Translations under genes and position numbers: made by a program
Origin: Streptococcus pneumoniae
GTDB lineage: Bacteria > Bacillota > Bacilli > Lactobacillales > Streptococcaceae
DNA: 64,000 nucleotides
Direction of reading: 5' to 3'
Assembly (NCBI GenBank): GCA_040719455.1
Contig: JBFDTN010000001.1
Coordinates: 992,001-1,056,000 of the forward strand
Notes under the pieces: model-generated
The model's database searches: none
What the model was told of the DNA's origin: nothing
Seen by the model: only the letters and a program-made list of their open reading frames with translations
Shown here: one piece after another, positions 1-8,299 of the stretch
How positions within the stretch are numbered: the first letter of the stretch is position 1
Layout of the letters: every line of letters starts with the position of its first letter

Positions 1-490
1 CCAATACCCGCTCAGCCTTCCATTTACGATTATTGATGAGAAGGACACCAGCATTAAATTCCTTCTTCCCATGAAAATAACGGACACAGGTATCTGCCAC
101 GGCTCCTAGACCGTAATCCTCGATATCTGTTTCATATAATGAATCCAAACTACCCGTTACAATCAAGTCTGAATCAAGATATAAGACCTTGTCATAGGCT
201 ATTTCAGCAATATGATAGCGATAAAAGGTTGCTTCGGTTATATAGGAATAGGTTTTAAAATTTTGATAGTCCTTTACAGCAATCTTTTTATCCTCAATCT
301 TGGATTGAAAGGGTAGCAATTCCTGATTGAGTCGGATAAACCACTCAGCAGGATAATCTTTATTGAGCAAGATGAAATGCACATTCTCATGATAGAGCAT
401 AATGGACTTAATCGTCGTCTCCACATATTTTCGGTAGTTATAATCAGAAGCCAAAACGATGGGGAGAAGCTTAGTTCTTGTGTGATTCAT
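1..490 (-). CDS. Glycosyltransferase family 8 protein, 3' end outside window (partial)
   Basis: The frame opens with ATG at 490 and is still open at base 1, giving about 163 residues. It is clearly paralogous to the next gene upstream: both carry a TTIKSIMLY/MKSIMLHN segment, YITEATFYRYHI, a DSD/DVD metal-binding motif inside LYLDSDLIV, and FNAGVLLIN. These are hallmarks of GT8 enzymes, which transfer a hexose from a UDP-sugar with retention. It overlaps the stop of the preceding gene by 20 bp, so the two are probably translationally coupled. It probably adds a sugar to the operon's surface polysaccharide. The acceptor cannot be told from sequence, and the C-terminus is missing only because the window ends. 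Confidence 0.85.
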   Translation of the reverse strand, partial: MNHTRTKLLPIVLASDYNYRKYVETTIKSIMLYHENVHFILLNKDYPAEWFIRLNQELLPFQSKIEDKKIAVKDYQNFKTYSYITEATFYRYHIAEIAYDKVLYLDSDLIVTGSLDSLYETDIEDYGLGAVADTCVRYFHGKKEFNAGVLLINNRKWKAERVL

Positions 491-1331
491 GCTGACTATT
501 CCTCACTTCCGTCCAAGTCATTTGTGCTACTTGATTCCACTCATCTGCCAATGGAATCTTGTATAAATAGCGGATAAATTCTGATAGGGTAATCTTCCGA
601 TGCTTGATCAACAACGACACCATGCCCTTTAGCTTTTTATGAAATTTCGTAAAAGGTTTAACGGAAGTCGTATAGTGGATAATCGGGCTTTTTTTAGCTG
701 GATTGTGCCGTCTAACGTAGGGAAACTCAGCAAAAACCTGATGATTGTAAGCATCTGAAAGCTCTAACCATTCCCCCTCAAATAAGATATTTAAGACGGT
801 TTGGTCAGCATTTAGCAAGGTAATCTGAGAATCCCGATGAATTTCTAACGCTGCTTCTAAGACTTTTTTTTCACGCCATTTTTCTAAATTGATTAGCAAT
901 ACACCAGCATTAAATTCGTTGATTCCATGCAAAAAAGGTGCCCCGACATCCAAAACGGCAGCTAGTCCGACCTCGCGAATATCTGTATCATAAAAGGGGC
1001 GAAGATTTTCAGTCACAATCAAATCCACATCCAAATAGAGAGCTTTTTCGCCCTCAATAAACTCGGGAATATGGTAGCGATAAAAAGTCGCTTCTGTTAT
1101 ATAGGCATTGGTTGAAAATTCTTTGTAGTAATCCGACTTAATTTTACAATCGACAATATCTGAGTCAAAATCTTGCAAATAGCGGTTCATTTCTTCAAAC
1201 CACTCTGCTGAAAAATCTTTATTTAACAAAAAGAAGTGGATATTTCGATTATGGAGCATAATCGATTTCATCGCAACCTCTAATTGGTCTTTATAGTAAA
1301 CATCTGCTGCCATAGCAATATTCATTGACAT
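471..1331 (-). CDS. Glycosyltransferase family 8
   Basis: This 286-residue protein is a complete GT8 enzyme. Its Rossmann-like start contains NIAMAADVYY, and the DxD motif is DVD at residues 101-103 in ALYLDVDLIV. FNAGVLLINLEKW and HYTTSVKPF further on match family positions that contact the donor and metal. A strong AAGGAG lies 5-6 bases before ATG 1331, so that start is preferred over the Met two codons later. It follows the GT4 gene in the polysaccharide operon and overlaps a GT8 paralogue downstream. A role as cytoplasmic retaining hexosyltransferase in repeat-unit assembly is inferred from family and context. Confidence 0.9.
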   Translation of the reverse strand: MSMNIAMAADVYYKDQLEVAMKSIMLHNRNIHFFLLNKDFSAEWFEEMNRYLQDFDSDIVDCKIKSDYYKEFSTNAYITEATFYRYHIPEFIEGEKALYLDVDLIVTENLRPFYDTDIREVGLAAVLDVGAPFLHGINEFNAGVLLINLEKWREKKVLEAALEIHRDSQITLLNADQTVLNILFEGEWLELSDAYNHQVFAEFPYVRRHNPAKKSPIIHYTTSVKPFTKFHKKLKGMVSLLIKHRKITLSEFIRYLYKIPLADEWNQVAQMTWTEVRNSQHESHKN

Positions 1332-1355
1332 GGTAACTCCTTCTTTTTTTCGCTA

Positions 1356-2465
1356 CTATTGGGCTATCTGTTTCAGAATCTCTTCTACCATTCCTACACT
1401 ATAACGACTATCATAGCCCGCTTCTCGAATGGCTTGCCTCATATCACAACGTTCATAGGTCTTGAAATCAGCTAGGGCTTCAACCCAGGCTTCCTCTTTT
1501 AGAGGGAGAAATGTGGCATGATTCGTAATTTTAGCTTCTTTCGGAACAGTATCTGCTAGCAAACATTTCAGCCCTGCAGCCTGCGCTTCAATCGCTACAA
1601 TTCCTAAGCCTTCATACAAGGATGGAAGAACAAATACATCCATTGCTTGTAAGAGCTGTGGGATATCTTTTCTCGCTCCTAAAAAGAGAACCTTGTCTGC
1701 AATCTTTAGCTCCTTGGCTAAATCCTCCATCTCTTGCTTTAAGTCTCCTTCCCCAACCGCAATGAGACGACTATTGGGACGGACACGCAGCAGTTTTTCA
1801 AACATAGATAACATGAAGACGTGGTTTTTTTGCTTATGAAAGCGTGCAATAGAGCCTAGTACAAAGGTATCCTCTGAAATAGACAATTCTGCTCGCATTT
1901 GTTTTCGAGTAGAATCATTGTAGACAAACTCTTCTACTTCAATGCCATTTTTGATGTCATGGACACCCGCAGTTGTTCCAAACATCCACAGAGCCGCTTC
2001 TTCAGAACAGGCTAATTTTTCAGTCACAAGCAAGGAGGACAACTTTCTACCAACTGCATCAATCCATTTTCGGAGGAAGCTTGGATTAAAGCTTGATGCA
2101 TTGTGAGAATGAACGACAATCTTTTTCATTCCTGCCAAGCGACAAATCAAGGGATATTTCAGAATCGAAGCAGGTGCATCAAAATTGAAATAAGCAATGT
2201 CATACTCTCCACTTTTGGCTAAGCGATATAAGAACTTCATAGCCTGAAACCGATTTTTCCATTTATTCCGACTTCTTTCATAAACCAGAGGAATTTTTTT
2301 CCCGCCTAAGCTAGCTAATTCCTGGTCAAAAAATTCTTCTCGTTGTTGAAAGGTCACAATATCCAGATCAATCTCATCTTTATTGATATGTCTATATAAA
2401 TGAATAGAATAAGCCTCTACTCCACCACTCCCTAGGGAATTTAGGTAATACAAGACCTTAGTCAT
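1356..2465 (-). CDS. Glycosyltransferase family 4 (GT-B fold)
   Basis: This 369-residue GT-B enzyme begins with LNSLGSGGVEAYSIHLYRH, the usual acceptor-side glycine loop. Its C-terminal half has VLGSIARFHKQKN and the E-x7-E donor-binding motif in EGLGIVAIEAQ (about residues 285-295). The family uses nucleotide-sugar donors with retention, like the EpsF/CapM-type enzymes of Gram-positive polysaccharide loci. Its ATG overlaps the stop of the cytidylyltransferase gene by 8 bp, implying one transcript. Donor and acceptor sugars are not predictable here. Confidence 0.9.
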   Translation of the reverse strand: MTKVLYYLNSLGSGGVEAYSIHLYRHINKDEIDLDIVTFQQREEFFDQELASLGGKKIPLVYERSRNKWKNRFQAMKFLYRLAKSGEYDIAYFNFDAPASILKYPLICRLAGMKKIVVHSHNASSFNPSFLRKWIDAVGRKLSSLLVTEKLACSEEAALWMFGTTAGVHDIKNGIEVEEFVYNDSTRKQMRAELSISEDTFVLGSIARFHKQKNHVFMLSMFEKLLRVRPNSRLIAVGEGDLKQEMEDLAKELKIADKVLFLGARKDIPQLLQAMDVFVLPSLYEGLGIVAIEAQAAGLKCLLADTVPKEAKITNHATFLPLKEEAWVEALADFKTYERCDMRQAIREAGYDSRYSVGMVEEILKQIAQ

Positions 2466-2871
2466 CCATTTCCTCCTGTCCGCTGTTCAAATCTTCTTTT
2501 ATCTGAGTGGTACTAATTTCAGGGGTACGTGGCAAATACACAACCTCCACTCCTTCATCTCGTAAAAAATCAAACTGACCTTCCCAGTCATTTCCCATAG
2601 CAAAAACATCGACATGGTATTTATGAACATCGCTTCTCTTTTGATCCCACGATTCTTCTGGAATGACCAAGTCAACATAGCGAATCGCTTCGACCAGTTT
2701 TTTACGCTGTTCGTAAGAAAAGTAACATGTTTTCTGCTTTTCCTGCCAATTAAAATCATCTGTCGATAGACAGACAATCAGATAGTCTCCTAATTCTTTT
2801 GCTCGTTTCAAAAGATTGATATGCCCATAATGCAATAAATCGAATGTTCCGTATGTAATTACTCGTTTCAT
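2458..2871 (-). CDS. Glycerol-3-phosphate cytidylyltransferase-like protein (TagD/Gct family)
   Basis: At 137 residues this is the normal size for TagD/Gct enzymes, which make CDP-glycerol (or a related CDP-alcohol) from CTP and glycerol 3-phosphate. GTFDLLHYGH near the N-terminus holds the HxGH nucleotide-binding motif. ISTTQIK near the C-terminus corresponds to the RTxGISTT signature, with some divergence (RTPEISTT). The next gene upstream in the operon encodes a LicD-type phosphotransferase that could use the CDP-activated product. The substrate alcohol is inferred from the family; ribitol or choline cannot be excluded. Confidence 0.85.
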   Translation of the reverse strand: MKRVITYGTFDLLHYGHINLLKRAKELGDYLIVCLSTDDFNWQEKQKTCYFSYEQRKKLVEAIRYVDLVIPEESWDQKRSDVHKYHVDVFAMGNDWEGQFDFLRDEGVEVVYLPRTPEISTTQIKEDLNSGQEEMDD

Positions 2872-2890
2872 ATTTCCTCTTTCTTATTGC

Positions 2891-3715
2891 CTATTTGCCT
2901 GCTAGCCAAGACTTGTTCAAGTCAAATTCCATAAACTGATGATGGGACACCTGCTTTTCCTTTGGAGGAAGAGTTTTCCAATCTCCAAAAATATGGCTTA
3001 AATAAGCATCTGCGTGTTCTGGTCCTTGAACGATTATTCCCTCAAATTGGTAAGGAGTGGGTTTTCCTAAAAGCGTTTTCGGCATAATTTCTCGCTTTCG
3101 ATAGGTACTGAAACAATTGCATACATAGCTTGAACTGTCAAAGTCTTTTGCTCTACTGAGACGATCCACTTTTCGAGCCAACTCCTTATTATTGACAATA
3201 GCAGAGGGAATCAGGTTGGCCAGTAGGATGGCTATATTTTTATACCATTTCCTTCTTGATTCAACCGCACAAAAACGTGTCGCTAGAAACATATGCCAGC
3301 GATCAATTTTCGTAAATCGTGACCTTGCTTCTGCTAGACTATCACCAAGTCCGTCTAAAGGAAAAATATCTAAAAAAATTCCTCTGCGACACGGAATCTT
3401 TCGCAATTCTGTCAATGTCGTCTCTGTATCGTATAATTTTGCGCACATATACAAGAAATCAGGGGCATCCGAATCAATTGTCTCTAATAGATAGCGCTGC
3501 TCTTTCTGCTGTCTTTTGGCAAAAAGGCTCATCAATCGTTCATAATCCGCTCTTGGCATCGCTACATCAATATCATCATCCCAAGGAATAAAACCTTGAT
3601 GTCGAACGGCACCTAAAAAGGTCCCACCAATGACATAGTATCTCAAATTTTCCTTTTGACAGAAGTCATGAAAATAGGCAAGTATTGCTAATAATTTTTG
3701 TTGTAAATCTGTCAT
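2891..3715 (-). CDS. LicD family phosphotransferase
   Basis: This 274-residue protein has the LicD core near its N-terminus: YYVIGGTFLGAVRHQGF followed by the acidic motif PWDDDIDVAMPR (about residues 43-54), the nucleotidyltransferase-fold metal site. LicD-family proteins move phosphocholine or another phospho-alcohol from a CDP donor to glycans. Its neighbour encodes a glycerol-3-phosphate cytidylyltransferase, so a phosphoglycerol decoration is the simplest inference. No licA, licB or licC gene is visible nearby, which argues mildly against a choline-specific role. Confidence 0.88.
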   Translation of the reverse strand: MTDLQQKLLAILAYFHDFCQKENLRYYVIGGTFLGAVRHQGFIPWDDDIDVAMPRADYERLMSLFAKRQQKEQRYLLETIDSDAPDFLYMCAKLYDTETTLTELRKIPCRRGIFLDIFPLDGLGDSLAEARSRFTKIDRWHMFLATRFCAVESRRKWYKNIAILLANLIPSAIVNNKELARKVDRLSRAKDFDSSSYVCNCFSTYRKREIMPKTLLGKPTPYQFEGIIVQGPEHADAYLSHIFGDWKTLPPKEKQVSHHQFMEFDLNKSWLAGK

Positions 3716-3759
3716 AATCTACCTTTCTATGCTTATTTCATATCACAATTCCACACATT

Positions 3760-4851
3760 CTACCTATCTTCTAACAACACGGTTTTATAGGGGTATATAT
3801 GATTCCACCCGGGTCGATAAATATTGATGACTAAGAAGTAGGAAATACAAAATGCCATAATCGCTACAAATGTGATGACCTTATTCCTCCAATTTTTTAA
3901 TAAATTTAAGGTATTTGGTATCAAGGTAATAATAAAGATCCAGTTAAAAGCCTGACAGCGATCTAGTAGACTAAAGCGCATCGAAATAATCATAATCAAT
4001 AAGGAAATAAAAATCATATTGATTTGATAAATGAAGGTTTCTTGCTCCTTAACAGATAAATCCTTATCATGTGTCTTAAAGACATAGAGGGAGAAAATAA
4101 AGAAAATCAAACGAATGAGAATCCCGATAATCGAAGCCAGCTTCGCATCCTCTACCAGGTGCTTATCCGTTAAATAAACCTGAAAATATGGAACAACCAT
4201 GGCCACAATGGCTAGAATTTTAGGGAGAAATAGCAAAACAGCTAATGACGTCGCGAGCAGAATTGTATAGATTCGTTTATCAATTTTTGGTGGAATAAAA
4301 AAGCTCAAAATATAAACAACAGCTATCCTCTGAAAGGAAATCGCAAGAATCATAAACAAGACTGTCTGCAACTTTTTTTTCTTACGAAAAGCGAGAAAAG
4401 CAAAAATAGCCATCGCTAGAGCCAGCTGCAAACGCAAAATATTAACCGTATGCCCCCAAAATCCTAGAATGAAAAATAAAAATACTGAGAATGCCGAATT
4501 TTCCGAATACTCCTCAATGAATTTATAGTAGGCATAGTAAATAATCGCAGTAACAATCGCTAAGAATACCCAAAAATTATCTGTTATATAGCTAATAGCT
4601 TGATTTAACCATAAATACCCTATTTCATAGCGATAAGACAGAGCATGCATATCAGGAGCCCTCGAGCCAGAAATAAAAGAAAACAGACTATAATAAACAA
4701 TGGTATCATTCCCAATTTCTAAGGTCCGAAAAGTCGCTAAACAATAAAAGACAAATAATTTTAAGCCCATCTGCCATTTGGAGGGGAGTTTTTTAGCCCG
4801 ATTCAAAGAAAAAGGAAGGAACAATAACACTAGTAAAGAATAAAAAATCAT
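3760..4851 (-). CDS. Wzy/EpsG-type polysaccharide polymerase
   Basis: This 363-residue integral membrane protein has about ten hydrophobic segments and a polar loop with RTLEIGNDTIVYYSLF, typical of EpsG-family O-unit polymerases. Short basic loops between segments and sequence with few soluble motifs fit Wzy proteins, which are too divergent for motif proof. Every Wzy-dependent locus needs one polymerase, and this is the only such candidate in the visible part of the operon. It would join lipid-linked repeat units at the outer face of the membrane. The flippase (Wzx) is not in the window and may lie to the left. Confidence 0.8.
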   Translation of the reverse strand: MIFYSLLVLLFLPFSLNRAKKLPSKWQMGLKLFVFYCLATFRTLEIGNDTIVYYSLFSFISGSRAPDMHALSYRYEIGYLWLNQAISYITDNFWVFLAIVTAIIYYAYYKFIEEYSENSAFSVFLFFILGFWGHTVNILRLQLALAMAIFAFLAFRKKKKLQTVLFMILAISFQRIAVVYILSFFIPPKIDKRIYTILLATSLAVLLFLPKILAIVAMVVPYFQVYLTDKHLVEDAKLASIIGILIRLIFFIFSLYVFKTHDKDLSVKEQETFIYQINMIFISLLIMIISMRFSLLDRCQAFNWIFIITLIPNTLNLLKNWRNKVITFVAIMAFCISYFLVINIYRPGWNHIYPYKTVLLEDR

Positions 4852-4861
4852 AGCCTCCCTT

Positions 4862-5959
4862 TCATATATTATTGATTAGTAATTCACGATAATGTTCTAT
4901 CGTCTCTTTAGCCACCTTATCCCAAGAAAAATGCTCGACAATCATCCGAGCCGCCTGTCTTCCTTTATCAGCATAGCAGGCTTTTTCTTGAATCGCTTGC
5001 TCTAAAGTAGCTGCGATGCTCTCAGCATTGGTCTCTGCCTTCCAGCCTGCATTTGCTTGTTGAATCTGTTCTCCCAGAGTTGTTCCTTCTGTCACCAAGC
5101 AAGGAATACCATAACTTAGAGCCTCTAAAATCCCCATCGGCATTCCTTCAAATCGTGAGGTCTGAATGAAAAAATCACATTCAAGCATAGCTTTCTCTTT
5201 TTCCACTCCTACTATCGCATCTGAATGCTTGATTATATCTTTCACATCAGCCGTTTCTATCAATTTCTTCAAATAAGCTGCACGACCAGCATAATCTGGA
5301 CCATAAATCTGAATCCTTACCTGATGTTTCCTAAGATAGCTAGCTTTGAGACGAATTGCCTCGACTAGCAAATCCAATCCCTTATGATAAGCATCAAGTC
5401 TACCGATATAGAGAATATTGATACCTGCCTTCTCTTTCCGAGAGTAGTCTTTTTGTTTTTTAGAAATATCCATTCCATTTCGGATGACCATCTTATTTGG
5501 AATTAGAAATAGAGTGTCCTCTTTTTCTTTCTGAGAGAGACAATGAAGAGCGCTAGCCTGATGGATAAACGAATGGAACAAGAGAAGATTAGCCACTTTT
5601 TTCTTGAGCCACTTTTTCCTCTGAGCCTCTCTTGTTAACCCACTGTGCGGAAAGATTATATAGGGAATCGATTTCTCTCGCAACTGCTTTGCAAGCTTGA
5701 CATACTCTATCCTGTAAACTTCATGAAAAACGACTATATCTGGTATATCAAATGGAGCTTGTAAATCCTCTATTGAAAAATCAGGAGAATAGCTCATCTG
5801 ATTGGTGACCGTCGGAATCTTTTCATTTCTGATATTTAATAAGCCAACCTCTGCATATTTTTCTTGCTCCTTGATGTGTCTTGGAACAACCACACATACA
5901 CCTTTAAAAGGATCATCTGTAATACTGGCAATATGCAATATTACTAGATTTTTTCTCAT
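4862..5959 (-). CDS. Glycosyltransferase family 1/4 (GT-B fold)
   Basis: The 365-residue product has the GT-B arrangement. An N-terminal acceptor domain begins [25 protein letters not shown], and the C-terminal donor domain contains [19 protein letters not shown] and the E-x7-E motif [14 protein letters not shown] (about residues 290-303). It lies between the polymerase and GT2 genes in the same orientation with short gaps. It is probably a cytoplasmic retaining transferase adding one sugar of the repeat unit; the linkage is unknown. Confidence 0.9.
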   Translation of the reverse strand: MRKNLVILHIASITDDPFKGVCVVVPRHIKEQEKYAEVGLLNIRNEKIPTVTNQMSYSPDFSIEDLQAPFDIPDIVVFHEVYRIEYVKLAKQLREKSIPYIIFPHSGLTREAQRKKWLKKKVANLLLFHSFIHQASALHCLSQKEKEDTLFLIPNKMVIRNGMDISKKQKDYSRKEKAGINILYIGRLDAYHKGLDLLVEAIRLKASYLRKHQVRIQIYGPDYAGRAAYLKKLIETADVKDIIKHSDAIVGVEKEKAMLECDFFIQTSRFEGMPMGILEALSYGIPCLVTEGTTLGEQIQQANAGWKAETNAESIAATLEQAIQEKACYADKGRQAARMIVEHFSWDKVAKETIEHYRELLINNI

Positions 5960-6007
5960 CTACCAAACCTCGATACTCTTTTTGTTTAATATCCGTTATT
6001 CCTAACA

Positions 6008-6829
6008 TTAGGAATGCAACTTCTCGTAAATCATTTTTCTTAAACCATTCGGCACTAGACACACAATCGCATGCGGAATAGAGCTAAAAAGATAATCCGA
6101 CAGTCCTATCCACTTAACTTTAAACATCCACTGGTTAAACCTTAGTAAGTCTTTCGCATATCTCATGCCTCCACGGCGCTGATACAAATCTGCAGGTGTT
6201 CGCATCAGGACCAGCACCTCATCTACATTCGAGGCATAATAGCCTGCCTTTAATATCCGAACCCATAAATAATAGTCTTCAAATAAGGGATAGGTCTCAT
6301 CATAACCACCGACTGCTTCTACAACAGACTTTTTAAACATCACTGCTGGATGATTGAAGGGATTTCTCCGCTTTGAAAAAGAGAGAATCTCCTGATACTC
6401 TTGAGGAACTGAGCGTCTTCCCCTAATCACTGACGGATCCTCTAAAAATTCCTCAATCGCACCACTAGACAAGACAAGATTGTCATTCTGATGAAATTGC
6501 TGCAACTGTTTTTCAAAGCGCTCATTCTTGCAGATATCATCCGTATCCATTCGACCAACAAGCTCATGTTTACAATGCCTCAAACCATAATTCAAGGCAT
6601 GGCCCAGCCCTCTATTTTCAGGCAGCTGAAATACCCGAAAAATAGTTGGATAGCGGGTTAAAAAATCATCTATGACAGCCTGCAATTCTTGGGTAATCGG
6701 TCCGTCACATACCAAGACAAGATTATCTGTCACCACTGTCTGATGAAAGACACTTTCTAGTGCCTCTCTTAAAAATCGTGGATTTTCTTTGCTATAAACA
6801 GACATGAGTACAGAATAATGTGTATTCAT
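6008..6829 (-). CDS. Glycosyltransferase family 2
   Basis: A GT-A inverting transferase of 273 residues. SVLMSVYSKENPRFLREALES opens the nucleotide-binding domain, GRMDTDDICKNERFEKQ holds the DxD-type motif (DTDD), and GGYDETYPLFEDYYLW is the typical GT2 acceptor-side ED motif. I chose ATG 6829: it has AAGGGAAGGA at good spacing, whereas the in-frame start at 6850 overlaps the previous stop and has no ribosome site. It resembles rhamnosyl/galactosyl transferases of streptococcal capsule loci. The sugar specificity is not determinable. Confidence 0.88.
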   Translation of the reverse strand: MNTHYSVLMSVYSKENPRFLREALESVFHQTVVTDNLVLVCDGPITQELQAVIDDFLTRYPTIFRVFQLPENRGLGHALNYGLRHCKHELVGRMDTDDICKNERFEKQLQQFHQNDNLVLSSGAIEEFLEDPSVIRGRRSVPQEYQEILSFSKRRNPFNHPAVMFKKSVVEAVGGYDETYPLFEDYYLWVRILKAGYYASNVDEVLVLMRTPADLYQRRGGMRYAKDLLRFNQWMFKVKWIGLSDYLFSSIPHAIVCLVPNGLRKMIYEKLHS

Positions 6830-6846
6830 TGCTGAATCCTTCCCTT

Positions 6847-7701
6847 TCAACCTAAATATTCTTCGGACTTTTGAACAGACTCTCGGAAAGAAACAACCTG
6901 ATAATGGAAATTCTCTTGTGACAAATCTTGGCTATACACAAGGTTTCCAAAGAGTTTTTGAATTGGCTTAATCCCTCTTAAGCAATTGATAACTGGATTA
7001 AAAAAGCTAATCAAAAGAATTTCTTTGCCATGTGCTTGTCTAATTTCCTTTACAAGGGTACTCGTAGTGACATAGGCTTCATTTTGCGGAAAATGAAGAC
7101 CGCCCAGTCGAGTATCGATGGCTTGCCTCACAAACTCTGATAGATTGTCGATATAAATCATACTACGCTGGTTCTTGATATGAGGAAAAATAGGCAAAAT
7201 CTTAGAGAATTTTGACAAGCGAGTATAATTTCCTGTCGCATGTGGACCATAAACCATAGGCGGCCGAAGAATGGCTACCCTAAAGCTATCCATCTCAAGC
7301 CCTCTCAAGCCATGTTCTGCTTCTAGCTTTGAGCGACCATAATGCGTTTGAGGATTCTCAACAGTACGAGCCGTAATCACTTCTTCATCTGCTCCATACA
7401 CGCTCATGGTACTGAGAAAAATAAACTGTCCGACACCAGCTTCCTTAGCCTTTTTAGCCACTTCAATAGGCAAATCCCTATTAACAGTATCATAAAGATT
7501 TGAATCAATCTTCTTTTCATTTTGATGAACAATGGCTGCTACATGAAAAATACTATCAAAAGAAGAAAAATCAGCTGTTCTCCAGCTAGGATCACGCATA
7601 TCTAAAGTCTGAACCTCATACTCTTCCTCAGACTGCATCAACCATTTTTCCAATGAAGTTCCGATATAAGAATAAGCTCCTGCAATGAGTATTTTTTTCA
7701 T
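6847..7701 (-). CDS. NAD-dependent epimerase/dehydratase (extended SDR), possible 4-ketoreductase
   Basis: This 284-residue extended SDR has the dinucleotide-binding loop GAYSYIG at its N-terminus, HVAAIVHQNE, an ST...S region (FLSTMSVYG) and the YGRSK active-site YxxxK. In loci with a WbpM/CapD-type dehydratase and a short priming transferase, such proteins often reduce the UDP-4-keto-6-deoxy-HexNAc product (WbpV/WreQ-like). I infer that role from position: it overlaps the priming transferase gene by 4 bp and follows the dehydratase. Epimerase activity is equally compatible with the sequence. Confidence 0.82.
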   Translation of the reverse strand: MKKILIAGAYSYIGTSLEKWLMQSEEEYEVQTLDMRDPSWRTADFSSFDSIFHVAAIVHQNEKKIDSNLYDTVNRDLPIEVAKKAKEAGVGQFIFLSTMSVYGADEEVITARTVENPQTHYGRSKLEAEHGLRGLEMDSFRVAILRPPMVYGPHATGNYTRLSKFSKILPIFPHIKNQRSMIYIDNLSEFVRQAIDTRLGGLHFPQNEAYVTTSTLVKEIRQAHGKEILLISFFNPVINCLRGIKPIQKLFGNLVYSQDLSQENFHYQVVSFRESVQKSEEYLG

Positions 7702-8297
7702 TTTTTCTTACTCCTTGCTCCACCTTCTACTATCCCATCACCTTTTGCTACGCTGATAAAAGTTCCAAAGAAACACTTAATATCCATTAACAAATTCAGA
7801 TGCTCTATATAATATCCATCAAGTTCAGCTTTCTCTTCAATTTCCAACTCATCTCGACCATTGATTTGAGCCCAGCCAGTCAAGCCGGGACGAATATCAT
7901 TTGCATGATATTTATCACGCTCTTCAATCAAATCATATTGATTCCAAAGAGCTGGTCTAGGTCCGACAATCGCCATTTCCCCTTTTAAAATATTAAATAG
8001 TTGGGGTAATTCATCTAAGCTCGTCTTTCTCAAAAATGCTCCTACCTTGGTAATCATGACACTTGGATCTTGCAAAAGATGAGTCGGCATATCTGCAGGT
8101 GCATCGACGTACATGGATCTATATTTATAAATCATGAAATATTGTTTATCTTTACCGACTCGCTTCTGCTTGAATAAGACCGGACCTTTTGAATCCAGTT
8201 TAATTAACATCGCAATCACAAGTAAAACAGGACTTAATAAAAGAATTGCGACTCCTGAAATAAAAAAATCCAAGATTCTTTTTACTGTATGGTACAT
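7698..8297 (-). CDS. Priming sugar transferase (polyisoprenyl-phosphate glycosyl-1-phosphate transferase)
   Basis: This 199-residue protein is the compact PglC/WcaJ C-terminal type. One membrane segment (about residues 9-32) is followed by DSKGPVLFKQKRVGKD, YKYRSMYVDA, KTSLDELPQLFNILKGEMAIVGPRP and RPGLTGWAQING. Enzymes with these motifs transfer a sugar-1-phosphate from UDP-sugar to undecaprenyl phosphate, the first committed step of repeat-unit synthesis. It has no N-terminal multi-membrane domain. Its position between the dehydratase and reductase suggests that the first sugar is a UDP-GlcNAc-derived 6-deoxy sugar (inference). Confidence 0.92.
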   Translation of the reverse strand: MYHTVKRILDFFISGVAILLLSPVLLVIAMLIKLDSKGPVLFKQKRVGKDKQYFMIYKYRSMYVDAPADMPTHLLQDPSVMITKVGAFLRKTSLDELPQLFNILKGEMAIVGPRPALWNQYDLIEERDKYHANDIRPGLTGWAQINGRDELEIEEKAELDGYYIEHLNLLMDIKCFFGTFISVAKGDGIVEGGARSKKK

Positions 8298-8299
8298 TC

